A DNA stretch of 64,000 nt. Source: Pammene aurita. Its lineage: Eukaryota > Arthropoda > Insecta > Lepidoptera > Tortricidae. The position numbers were made by a program, and so were the translations under genes. The stretch is from assembly GCA_947086415.1 (NCBI GenBank), contig OX352293.1, positions 15,545,448 through 15,609,447 of the forward strand. Direction: 5' to 3'. Positions 48,701-60,700 of the stretch are shown in pieces (within the stretch, counting starts at the first letter, position 1; each line of letters begins with the position of its first letter). Below the pieces are notes generated by a model that was not told the DNA's origin, did no database searches, and was given only the letters and a program-made list of their open reading frames with translations.

Positions 48701-51700
48701 TTCGAGTATATCCGTGGTCTAAACCAAGCGCTTAAGTCAAAGAAAGAAAATAACACTCGAAGTCTAAATGCCAAGTTAAAGTTCGAATTTAAAAAAAACA
48801 AGTTCAGTTTCTGAAAAAAATAACAAAACGCAAATCATACATTCTATGTCTGACTTACCTGCGAATTCCCTAACGTCTACGGGCTCTAACTACAGGACTC
48901 AGACTATGAAATAAGGTATTCGGGATATGTTACGGGTAATTGAGAAAAAGGCATAAGTAAAGGGCAACAGATAAATTCGTTTTTTTTTTAACATAAATAA
49001 AAGCAATTTTTTATATGACGGAATTCGGGTTAGTGATGGGACGTAAGGAGGCAGCAGGCTGAAACAAACCAAAATCAAGGTTAATAGAACCGCGACCGGT
49101 CTACGGTCACCGTCTCACAAATCCAAAAAAAAAAAAAAAATATTTAATTACAATTATTAAAAGTAAATCCAGAGTTCTTTACCTTCTCGGGCGCCATTTT
49201 GCAGTGAAACACTTCTTACTTGCATTAATACGTTTAATTTTGACGACAAAGTAAAAATATTTAATATTAGCAAAAATTATCAATTATTTAAAATTTAGCA
49301 TTTCACGTAAAAATCACAATAATGGCATCTAAATAAGGGTATTTCACATTCAATAAGTTCCCTAGTGGTCAGAATACAATTAAATTATAATAACAAAAAT
49401 ATTTAAATTTAGCACTTCACTTAAAAATGAAGAGAACTGTACCTATTTCACTTTCACATTCAACAACCTCCCTAGTGACCAGAATGTAATTAAATTACAA
49501 TAATTAAAAATATTTAATATTAGCACTTCACTTAAAAATGAAGACGACTGTACCTAAACAAGGACATTACAAATTCAATAGTTAGCAAAACCGGTAAGTA
49601 AAAATAAAGACTCGGCTAGTAATAATTTGGCTGCAGGAAAATAATGGGTTAATGAGGCGGGTGATATGGATGGTGACAGATGATGCGCTGGCTGAACGTA
49701 GCCTAAATTAAAGAGCCAGGTCTTTATACGCCCGTCAAACGAGGCAATTGGAATTTGGGGAAAATTTAGCAAAACAACAAAAAAAACTATTATGGCACAA
49801 AAATACTGGATACAAAAAAGGAATCCGATTTGTAACGTTTTTTTTAACAAAAATATAAATGATTTGATGTTCTCGAAAGCAGGATGCAAAAGCTGTTGCT
49901 TAAATTAAAAAAGAGTTCGTGGGCCAGTGTCCGCTTTGATACGGCGGACCCAATAGCTCGCTGAACTCCTTTTCTCACTTGCGAGAGCCCGCTGGATGCG
50001 GACTCTAACTCTCCGATGATGTGGCGAAGAAACCCGCGGAAATCGCGGCAGCTGCAGACTGTCCCGCCGGCCCGGCATCCACAAGGGCCTTCCGGAATCA
50101 GGCGGTTTCAGGGTATAACACTTGCTAAATAATTTATATTGGGCCTCTTCGCCCGGCAAGGGTTTCGGTTTTATTTCTGCTCCAACAATGCAACAATAGC
50201 ACTTGCCATACAATGTTTGAAATAAATCGCACTTTATCACGATGCAGCTAAGCAAATTATGGCAAAAAAGACCAGAACAAATCCAGATTATCTCTTTTTC
50301 TTTCAAAATCTCACGGCGCTCTCACAGACTCCATCAAAAATCCACTTTTTTCTTTTTGACAATCTGGAATACCTCAAAATTCACATTCAAAATTAGCGCG
50401 AGTCTTATCTCAATTTTATAACTGCCAGACGTATTACAAAATACGGACTGATATAAGCGCCATCTACCTGTAATGCCGTGAATCACAATGTACGCTTTTT
50501 TATATATCAACCGTGACCTAGCCTTAGACACAGAAGTTCTAAAGAAAGTCGACAGATGTCGTACGATACGTAGCGTAATGCTACAGTAGGTATCACAAAA
50601 TGAATAAGGGTAAATGTCAGAGACATACATATCGCATCTCAGCCAAAGGTTTTTTTAACCAACTTAAAAAATAATAATATGCAATACGTTGACATATACT
50701 CACATGACATTTAATAGTTTCACAATCATACAATCAATTGTGTATAATTGAAAAGTAAAAAAAAGACTCCACTTAAACTACTCCAACTTTCCAAGAGCAA
50801 ATACCCAACAAGTTGTTTTTATCCAAAATTTCATTATTGTAACAAGTTTTTATTGCTAACTGTACTTTTCTTTGTGCTTACTACTTTCCCTGTACAATGA
50901 TATCCGAGACGAATGCAACGAGCCCAAACACGACGGAATGTTGAGTAGTTTAGGAGTTCCTTAGGTCACCTTTCAAAAAAATGCTCAAATCACTATTGAT
51001 TTGAAGAGTTCCCTCGATTTCTCCCGGATCCCATCATCAGATCCTGGTGACCATGGGACCAACGTATACGTAATGATAATGAGTATGAATATCAAAAAAA
51101 TGTCTCCAAATCAGTCCACCCGTCTTAGAATAATCGGTGAACATACATAAAAAACCGGCCAAGTGCGTGTCGGACTACGCATAATGGAGGGTTCCGTACC
51201 TTCAGCGGGATAAGAAAATTTTTTTTTTTTTATTAGAAAGCAAAGGCCTCCCCTTTTTTAGGGTTCCGTAGTCAACTAGGAACCCTTATAGTTTCGCCAT
51301 GTCTGCCCGTCCGTCCGTCCGTCCGTCCGCGGATAATCTCAGTGACCGTTAGCACTAGAAAGCTGAAATTTGGTACTAATATGTATATCAATCACGCCGA
51401 CAAAGTGGTAAAATAAAAAGTGGATTTTTTTTATTTATTAGGGTACCTCCCCTATACGTAAAGTGGGAAGTGATTTTTTTTTTCATTTCAACCCTAACGT
51501 GTGATATATTGTTGGATAGGTATTTAAAAATTAATAGGGGTTTGCTAAAATCATTTTTCGATAATGTAAATATTTTCGGAAATAATCGCTCCAGAAGTAA
51601 AAAAATATGCGTCCCCCCCCTCTAACTTTTGAACCATAAGTTTTAAAAATATGAAAAAAATCTCAAAAGTAGAACTTTATAAAAACTTTCTAGGAAAATT

Positions 51701-54700
51701 ATTTTGAACTTGATAGGATGAATAGTTTTTGAAAAAAAATTACAAAATAATTTCTGAACTAAGTTTGTAATTTAACCGTATAAGCAGGTGTTTATTGTAC
51801 CTGTAATTTCTACAAAATTACAATGAAATGACGTGCTTTCAAATAAAGTAAAAACGGTGAAAATCGGTTCACGCAATAAAGAATTATTCCATAAAAATCA
51901 TCTTCCATACTTTAAGCTCGCGCGCAATAGTTTACTTAATTTGCCGATAGATGTCGCTGTACGTGGAACTCTCATATCATATCCTACATGGCGGTGTTAT
52001 TAACTCTTAAGTGGGGACGCTTACTGTGACGGACGGAAAACTACGGAACCCTACACTGAGCGTGGCCCGACACGCTCTTGGCCGGTTTTCTCCACTCGAC
52101 CCGGTCGTTTGAATTTTGCCACCATTCTTTGTAAAAAGCGTCCAAGTCGTCCCGCCATCTCCTACTTGGTCTGCCTGCACCTCGGCGCGCGTCATCAATG
52201 GTCTGTCGTGGGTCCCACTGGGTAACCATTTTAGCCCATCTGTCTGGGTGCATGCGGCAGACATGTCCAGCCCAGTCCCACTTCAGCTTAGCGGTCTTGG
52301 CACCTACATCTACAACCCGAATTCTGGAGCGTAGTTCCGTGTTTCTGATTCGATCAGTTCTACGAAAACCTAATATACTACGCTCCATTGCTCGCTGGCA
52401 AACCTTGAGTTTAGATTTTAGAGAGCCTTGTAGCATTTGTTGTAGTTGAGATACCGAGTGGGAAAAGAGGACAATGTCGTCGGCAAAGCGCAGGTTTGTT
52501 AACATTTTGCCACCAACGTCAACGCCAAATCTTTCCCATGGGACTGCGAGCTTTTTAAATATCTCCTCGAAGCAACTGGTGAACAGTTTTGGTGACAGCG
52601 GGTCACCCTGTTTAACGCCTATTTCGATATTAAAAATAGGACCTGGTGCATGTAGTTTAATGTTGGCTGTACTGTTTCTGTAAATTGTGCCAACGAGTTC
52701 AACATACGTCGAGTCTATGCCTTGATTTTGCATGGCGGAAAATATAGCGGAGTGTTTAACGCTGTCAAATGCTTTGCTATAGTCAATAAACGCAAGGTAT
52801 AGAGGTACGTTGAACTCGTTGGATTTTTCCATTAATTGATTTAAAGTATGGAGGTGGTCTGTAGTGGAGAAACTTGGGCGAAAACCAGCTTGCTCGGGTG
52901 GCTGATGTCTATCCAGGAGTGGGCCGATTCTGTTTTCTATTACCTTTATAAACAATTTGTAGATATGAGATGTAAGACTGATGGGTCTGTAATTATTTAT
53001 ATCTGTCTTATCGCCTTTTTTGTGTAGGAGTACTATATTTGAGTGGCATAATGTAGGGGGGGATTTTACCGCTGTACAAAATGGTATTGAAAAGGTTAGT
53101 TAAATAAGGCAACAAGGTTGTTTTTCCGGATTTAAGTGCTTCCGTTGTAACACCATCATCCCCAGGGCTCTTTTGGTACTTCATGCTTTTGAGAGCCACA
53201 TTGACTTCATTGCCAGTGATGGGGATAACGGTAACAGGACAAGAGTAGCTATTGGTGAATAATGAATGTGAAGAGTCGGAAGAATATAGTTTTTTATAGT
53301 ATTTGGTGCAAATATCTGTAACTTGATCCCTACTGCTGCATTTTTTCCCGTTTTCATCTCTGAGGCTGGTTATCCAGGATTTTTCTCTATTTATGCCTTG
53401 TTTGGCTGTCCGGAGCGAATAGTGTGTTATTAAGGCTACTTCGACGAGTTTCGTGTTGAAATTTCGTATATCGCGCCTGATATTTCTTTTTACTAATTTA
53501 TCTATGGTCTTATATTGTCTCCTGTTGTATTTATAGTATTCGCGGTTTTCGATCAACTGTATTGTGTCATTTGTAAATTTATTATTGTTTTTTCGTGTTG
53601 GTTTGATAGTGTTGCTTGCTATTTTTATACTATTTACAATATTGTTATATTGGGTTTGAGTGTCTGGCTGTGTAATTGTGTTGTCTCTATTGAATGCTTC
53701 AGAACTATTTTGTAACTCTATGTTGAATTGATCATGGTTGGATATAAGTGTGTCTCTGTTTAGGGGTTTTATTTTTCTCAGAAATAGCTGCTTTCGATGG
53801 ATTTTTATGTCGAATTTTACTTTTACCCTCACTGGTCTATGATCGGAACTAAATTTGAGCTTGTTTATAGTGGATACGTCTCTTATCAAAGTCTTGTCAG
53901 ATGAAAGTATATGGTCAATTTCATTTCTTATGTCTCCACGTGGTGAAATCCAGGTCCAGCGACGTTGAGGTTTCTTGAGAAAGAAGGTATTACTTATGCT
54001 CATACTTTGTCCGAAGGCGAATTGAATAAGCCGAGCGCCACGTTCGTTTCTTTTGCCAAGTCCATGTGGTCCAAGAATGTCGACATTATCCAATTCCGTC
54101 CTAACGCCGAGTTTGGCGTTGAAATCCCCGAAGACCATGGTCCATGTTCCTCGGTTCTCATCGCAAGCTTTGTTTAAGAGGAAGAGGTCATAATACTCTT
54201 CTATCTTATCGTCGCTATGCGATGCTATAAGTATTATCAATAATAAATAAATATATTTAACAAAAGAAACAACTAGGTACCTACAACAAAGATCCCGATG
54301 AATTGAGAACCTCCTCCTTCGACTTCTTGAAGTCGGTTGAAAATTACGCATTAAATTAAATTTATGGATGAGATGAACGAACCTGTCACCTTATTATTTA
54401 TGCGTTTTCTTAAATTAACTTACAGCCGAACTGTTCCAATTATGTTGGATTGCCTGTTTTTACCATCAGGATTACATGGTGATGTAATTAATTTCCTTCA
54501 TTAAATCAATAGCCCGGTTCCATTCTTGAAACGCCGGAGACATCGGCGCGGGTCTTTTGTCTGCTTAAATAGCTCACGCTTTGTCGCCGGCACGTGTCTA
54601 CTTTCCCCAGTTCCCCGTCGTGCCGATATTGTAAGGCACAGAAAATATCTGCTATACTAAACTATCATGTTAACCTAGTTTGCGATAAGTTTGTAGGTAT

Positions 54701-57700
54701 CACGATAAGATTTCAAGCAGAGATGTGCAAAATGGTTTAGAAAAAGTATTTAAATACAAAATGCAAATACTTTCATGATTTACTATTTCAAATGCAAAAT
54801 ACAAAATACTTAGCTAAATTGTATTTCAAATACTAAATACAAAATAGGTATTTTCAAAATACCTTTTAAAATACAAATGCTTTTTAGAATTCTGGTGCCA
54901 AGATGGAAAAAATGGAATCCTTATCTCGTCATGTCCGTCTGCCCGTGATCATACACATGTCATAGTCACAGCATAGCCATTTTAATTAATAAATATAAAG
55001 CAAATGTTAATCAAATTTTAACTAGAGGTGAGTTTTGTGTGCCACTAATTTGTTTTGTAGGTAAATGGTTAAAATATTCTTTAGGGTCGCCATTCGATAC
55101 ATGTAATTAAATGGTTTTTTTTTTTCATGCTCTGATAGGTAGTGAGTTATATTTATCTATATGGATCCAAATGTCATTCATTTCCGTTCCAGGGAATTTA
55201 CTTTCCAAGTATGTATATTTTTTTTAGTTTTAATGCAATATAAATTCGGTACAAAAATGGATTGCTATTTAATACGATTTTCATTCTTATAAGCGCTGGT
55301 ATCCTGACGATAAGTCGTCCGACTTTCAATCTGAAGGTCTCGGAATCGAATCCCGACTTTGTACCACTAAGATTTTCGGAACTTATGTACGAATTATCGG
55401 TTGATATTTATCAGACGCTTTTCGGTGAAGGAAAACATCCCGCGGAAACCGGAACTAATCCCAATAAGGCGTAGTTTCTCCTCTGGGTTGGAAGGTCAGA
55501 TGGTAGTCGCTTTTGTAAAAACTAGTGTCTATGCCAATTCATGTGATTAGTTCGCCAAGCCGGGACAAACGCTAAGAGGATGATGATTTCCATACTTATC
55601 TTAACTCTCCATTCCAAAACAGACGACTAGTTACAAAATGACAAGATCGTCAGGAATGAGTGCCTGTTTTCCCTTGGTTACGCGGTGTCCTACCGAATCA
55701 CCCACGTAGGAGCAATATAACTATAACCTGTTAAACCTACCCTTTCTACCAACATTATATTAAATTACAAAAAAAAAAGTATTTTGTATTTTCAAAATAG
55801 AAAATGGACCCAAAAAGTATTTCATATAAAATACAAAATGCTTTTGTTAAAAACGTATTTACATACAAAATAGGAAATAGGTATTTTGCATTTTGTATTT
55901 GCATTTTAAATACAAGTATTTCAAATAAGTCACATCTCTGATTTCAAGCACAGTTTTTGTTGTGCAACAATTACAAAGTAAGTACCTTACATACAAGTAT
56001 GGCATATGTTGTAAATCCTAGAAGCTAAAATAAGTCATATTATTAGTAAGTCAAGTACATATTATTAAAATAGTTATTAATTTGTGATTTTATTCAACGT
56101 TGGAATATTTCCAAGAAGTCGAAAGCTGTCGGTTCGTATAAAATTATCACTTGCTCAAACATGTGCTATGAACATTAACAACCGAAGTGGGACACTTCTA
56201 TAAAGCCCTGTATAACTATTAAATATATAAATTGAATGCAATTAGACGGCACGATGTCCACTTTGATCAGAGATTATATAAATGTATAGCCTTTGCTTTG
56301 ATTTTAGGTTGCTTAGTTTTCTAATAGTCGTAATAGTATTCGAAAATGTACAAAACTAGCATTTTCATTCTGCTGCGCCTAAATAAAATACAATGGCACT
56401 TACTTATGTCGTAAATTTTTCCTCTCTTTTCACCCCCTTGTGGGATTTGCGTAATCAAAATTATCCTATGTTCTTTCCCGGGACTCCTATATATTTATCT
56501 GAATACCTATTCCTACCTACCTCATTTAAAGCGGTTTACACATGAAGAAGTAACAGACAGGTGGAGTTACTGTCGCGTTCATCATATTAGTACTTAGAGA
56601 AAAATTCACAGATTTCGTGCCTCACACGACTATCGAGCACATTGGAAATGAATCTACGGAAGTCGAAAAAATATTGTCGCTGAGCGACGAGAAAGTCGGG
56701 ATAAGGAAAATGTTATAAAATAAAACTACGACGTTGAATGATAATTATTTTATTCTTAGATTAACATAAGTATCCTCGACATAACGCCTGTGAACCAGAG
56801 TTGGGCAAAAATTAACGTGATTGAAACTAAAGTTAAATATGAGAACGTTACTCATAATCATATGAACACATGATTACGAATTCAATCATGAGCTTTCTAA
56901 TCTGATTGACCACCGACATGAGTAAATCATGTCGATTTTTAGTTTCACTCATGATTAGCTGAAGTGATTACATTAGTAAGACAGTATGCTTAGTTAAACT
57001 AACGATTTAGTTGATTAAATGATTAGATTTTGATTAGATTTTGCGTAGCTACAAGCTCCTTCACTTTTTTCCCTGACGAAACAGAGGCGGTACCTAGGTG
57101 AGTATAATATACATTTAGGATAAATGGCTATTTGTGACAATATTTCTAAAGGTATCATTTGGCGGTTGGCGCTTACGTCTTAAGTTGTATAGTGCAGATT
57201 CAATATTGAGCAATAAAAGCGTAAATGCCAGTGGCAAATGTTACCTTTACCAAAATATCGATCCCATTTAACTTTGAAACGGCCTGTTCGGTTTTATTGC
57301 GGTTTTCGGCTACAGTTAAGGCAGCTATCACACAGCTGCGGTTTCCACATGCGCTTTTCATTTTCATTCTCATTCTTATTCTCATTTGCATTCGCATTCG
57401 CGTTCTCGTTCTCTTTCTCGTTCTCGTTCTCGTTCTCATTCGCATTCGCATTCTCATTCTCATTCTCATTCTCATTCTCATTATCATTCTCATTCTCATT
57501 CTCATTCTCATTCTCATTCTCATTTTCATTTTCATTTAGGATAATGAAAATTTCTACATATATATCTGGTTCAATATGTGAAATTCAGAACAAACGCCTT
57601 ATTCGAGTAATAATATAAATCAGCTTAAGAACACTCTAATCATACATTCGTCAATCACATTGAAGAAGTTAGTTGATTAGCGTTAATTTAGTTTCAATCA

Positions 57701-60700
57701 GCGCCCGTCGTTAATGATTTACTCATGGCGAAATTACTTGATTTGTTTTGTGTTATGATTTAATCAGCGATCATTCAATCAGCGATGATTAGTAATCGAT
57801 CATCGATTTTAATCAAGTGTGCCCAACTCTGCTGTGAACAAACAAATTGAAAAATTTCCACACGCATATCGAAGTTTGAATAATTGTCGCCGTGGCGCCT
57901 AAGTATACATATTTCATTTTTAGATTAATTAGCAGGATATAATAATGTTCAAAGTACAAGAAAATTATTACATTACAAATCCGTAGTCAACTCGAAAAAT
58001 GGTAGCCACATAGCTAAATAATTTTTAAGCAAAAAAAAACCGACTTCTTCCATGGGGGAAGCCGGTGAAGGATTTTTGTAGATGGTGCACTCTATACAAT
58101 GAAATAACTTGCTTAACAAACACAGCGAAGAGGACAAATCGTCAAACGTCGTGCGTCGTTGAAGAATTCCTTTCTCATTTTACATTTCACATGTTTATGG
58201 CATCAGCCGCAGTTCCACTTCATCAATATGTCACTGTTGTCAATGAAAATGCTTGATTTGTTGATTTAAATACAAACATCACTTTATGTATGCCTTTAAG
58301 ATTTGAGAAGTTTCCTCGATTCCTCCTGGATCCCATCATCAGAACTTAGGTTTACGAAAATTTGTCCTGAGAATCTAACTTGCTTAACAAACATAGCGAA
58401 GAGGACAAATCGCCAAACGTGAACTATGCGTCATTGAAGAGTTCCGCTCTGATCATCATCAGCAGTTCCACTTCATCAAATGTCACTCTTTTGAATGAAA
58501 ATGCTTGATTTGTTGATAAAAATACAAAAATCACTATGTGTTTGCCTTTAAGATTTGAGGAGTTCCCTCGATTCCTCATGGATCCCATCATCAGAACTTG
58601 AGCTTAACGAAAATTTGTCCTGACAATCTTACTTGCTTAACAAACACCGATGTGTGTTCGATAAGAGGAGGAATCGCCAAACGTGAACTATGCGTCGTTG
58701 AAGAGTTCCCTTCTGATCATCATCAGCAGTTCCGCTTAATCAAATGTCACTGTTTTGAATGAAAATGATTGATTTGTTGATAAAAATCCCTACATGTATG
58801 CCATTAACATTTGAGGAGTTCCCTCGACTCCCCATGACGGAGTTATGGAGTAACAAACATTAAAAAAAAAAAAAACATACACGCCGAATTGAGAACCTCA
58901 TCTTTTGAAATCTTGAAGTCAGTTAAAAAAAAATAATGTGAAAAATGTCGTTCTGACTTTTTTCAAAAAGGTTAGGCTACAGGGCAGACCCTTAACCCGA
59001 TCGTCTGTTTTTTAGGCCTAAATTGTAGCTGACTAAATTGTTCAGAGGAGTTCTTCTCAAATTTTTGATATCATTCTTCGTTTCCAAAATATCGAACGCC
59101 AAAATCAAAAATTTGGAAAACATTGATTTTTTTTCACTATTCCGGCCATAACTTTTTTCTTTTTTGATTTTCTCGAAAAATTCTTTTTGCATCTTACAGC
59201 TCTCGTAAATATGAGTCTTTTGAGTCATTTTTTAATATCATATCTTTACAACTTTCCGAGTTATAAGGGGATCGCACTTTTTCGTGAAATCGGGGCCTAT
59301 ACTGGAACGAACGAAAAGACATTTCCAATGTCAAAAGTGATAAATGTAAAAAAGTATTACCTATGTAGGTGTATACGTATATGTGTATGTACCTACAAGG
59401 CCATTCAAGCAAGTTTTCTCTTTTTCCAGCCGACGGCATGACCTATTCATTCGGAATCTTTTACGATGAATTTCTGGACTACTTCAACGAGGGATATTCC
59501 AAGACCGCGTGGATCGTCTCCATACTCGTCGGAGTCACACTCAGTTCAGGTATCTACCTACTTATTTCGAACATACATAAATAAATATCGTCTTTTGGGC
59601 TATTTGGAACTAAGATAGATGTGTTTGATACTAGGAAACGTTTTGAATCCGTATATTACGTGTCTCCTTCGTAATAGTTGGAAAAAAAATCTTATCGCCA
59701 TATTATACAAGACATTTGCTCCTACCATTGTAACCTGTTGGTTGTACCTATGAACAAGTAGCTATATTTGTCTGAGTAGCAAGTAAATTTAATATCATGA
59801 CGTCTTGAATCCTGACACTGAGAATCAAGAAGACGCCACGCTACGAAAACAATTTTGCCGCTGTTTCTATATTTGCGGTAAGTATTCGCTATTCGGGTTC
59901 GCGTCGTGTGCACGAATAACGTCGAGATATTATTTGTTTTGTTATGGAGTCAAAAAATTTTTTGATAGATTATTCTTAGTTCTGATTGTAATTGTGGCAT
60001 GCGCTAATTAAATACTTTATCTAACAACAGTTTAATGTATATTTCAGGTCCGATTTCGAGTTCATTCGTGAACCGTTGGGGATGTCGCTTGGTGACGGTG
60101 GGGGGAGCCTTGCTGGCCGCGGCCTGCGTCACCTTGTCGGCCTTCGCGGGCGACGTGCTGACGCTCATCTTCACCATCGGCGTGGGCACCGGCTTCGGCT
60201 GTGGGCTCATCTACCTGCCCGCCATCGTCAGCGTCACTGTTTGGTTCGAGCGGTACAGGAGTCTTGCAACAGGTAAACCTTTTCAACTTGCTTAGGTCCT
60301 TTGTACCCATTTACCATTTTGAAAATAACCAACGTCTGAATCGACCAAAAAATCGATTTAATTATCGAACCTGGCCCCAAAATTCATAATTTATTCATAA
60401 ATCTGTTCAGAAATGACCTATATAGAAGAACAGAACATCCGGACTTCACCGGACATAGCAAATATTTTTTGGCCAAGCTGATATGTAGACACTTCGCTTG
60501 ATTAATAAGTACAGCTAGGTCAATCTTGCCTAAGCAATTCCAGTTATTTGTTGTCTTTTATTTCAGGCATTGCGGTGTGTGGTTCGGGACTTGGAACATT
60601 TATTTTTCCGCCAATGACAAAGGGTCTTATCTCAAGCTATGGTTGGCGGGGTGCCATGGCAATTATAGGTGCCCTTATTTTAAACTGCGTGCCACTGGGA

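Larger units (their letters stand above)
42701..50585 (-). mobile_element. Ty3/Gypsy LTR retrotransposon, complete
   Basis: 7,885 bp, minus strand, with TG...CA LTRs at 42701-44095 (3' LTR) and 49200-50585 (5' LTR) and a 4-bp target duplication GTAG at 42697-42700 and 50586-50589. Inside, in coding order, are the primer site, leader, gag, pol (protease, RT, RNase H, integrase) and a 3' non-coding segment of about 525 bp. There is no envelope gene. The LTRs differ by only two substitutions and two small indels, so insertion was recent. The clade within Gypsy is not assigned. Confidence 0.95.
54718..55940. mobile_element. hAT-like element with 8-bp target duplication, loaded with nested repeats
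   Basis: Ends CAGAGATGTG and CACATCTCTG (10-bp TIR), flanked by ATTTCAAG at 54710-54717 and 55941-55948. The subterminal regions are rich in AAATACAAAATAC-type words on both sides. Inside are a piece of the CTTGGCCGG repeat (about 54905-55100) and a family-2 SINE (55296-55592). No transposase remains; without inserts it would be roughly 0.7 kb. Confidence 0.9.
20020..59429 (+). other. Transporter intron 1 (39.4 kb)
   Basis: Runs from the GTGAGT donor at 20020 to the TTTTTCCAG acceptor ending at 59429, phase 1. It makes up over 60 percent of the window and consists mainly of transposable elements listed separately. The splice assignment rests on the continuity of the helix 1 protein sequence across the joint. 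Confidence 0.85.

Noticed and set aside
53008..54351. Treating the 447-codon minus-strand frame as one protein from its first Met
   Set aside because: Its first ~40 codons come from an unrelated repeat (54240-54350) joined to the truncated RTE LINE.
57200..57618. Long reading frames on both strands full of Arg-Met, Ser-Phe and Ile-Leu repeats
   Set aside because: They are produced by the CATTCT microsatellite inside a hAT-like element; no protein character outside the array.
60062..60310. Overlapping frames on both strands in the GC-rich exon 3
   Set aside because: Shadows of the transporter exon; high GC content removes stop codons.
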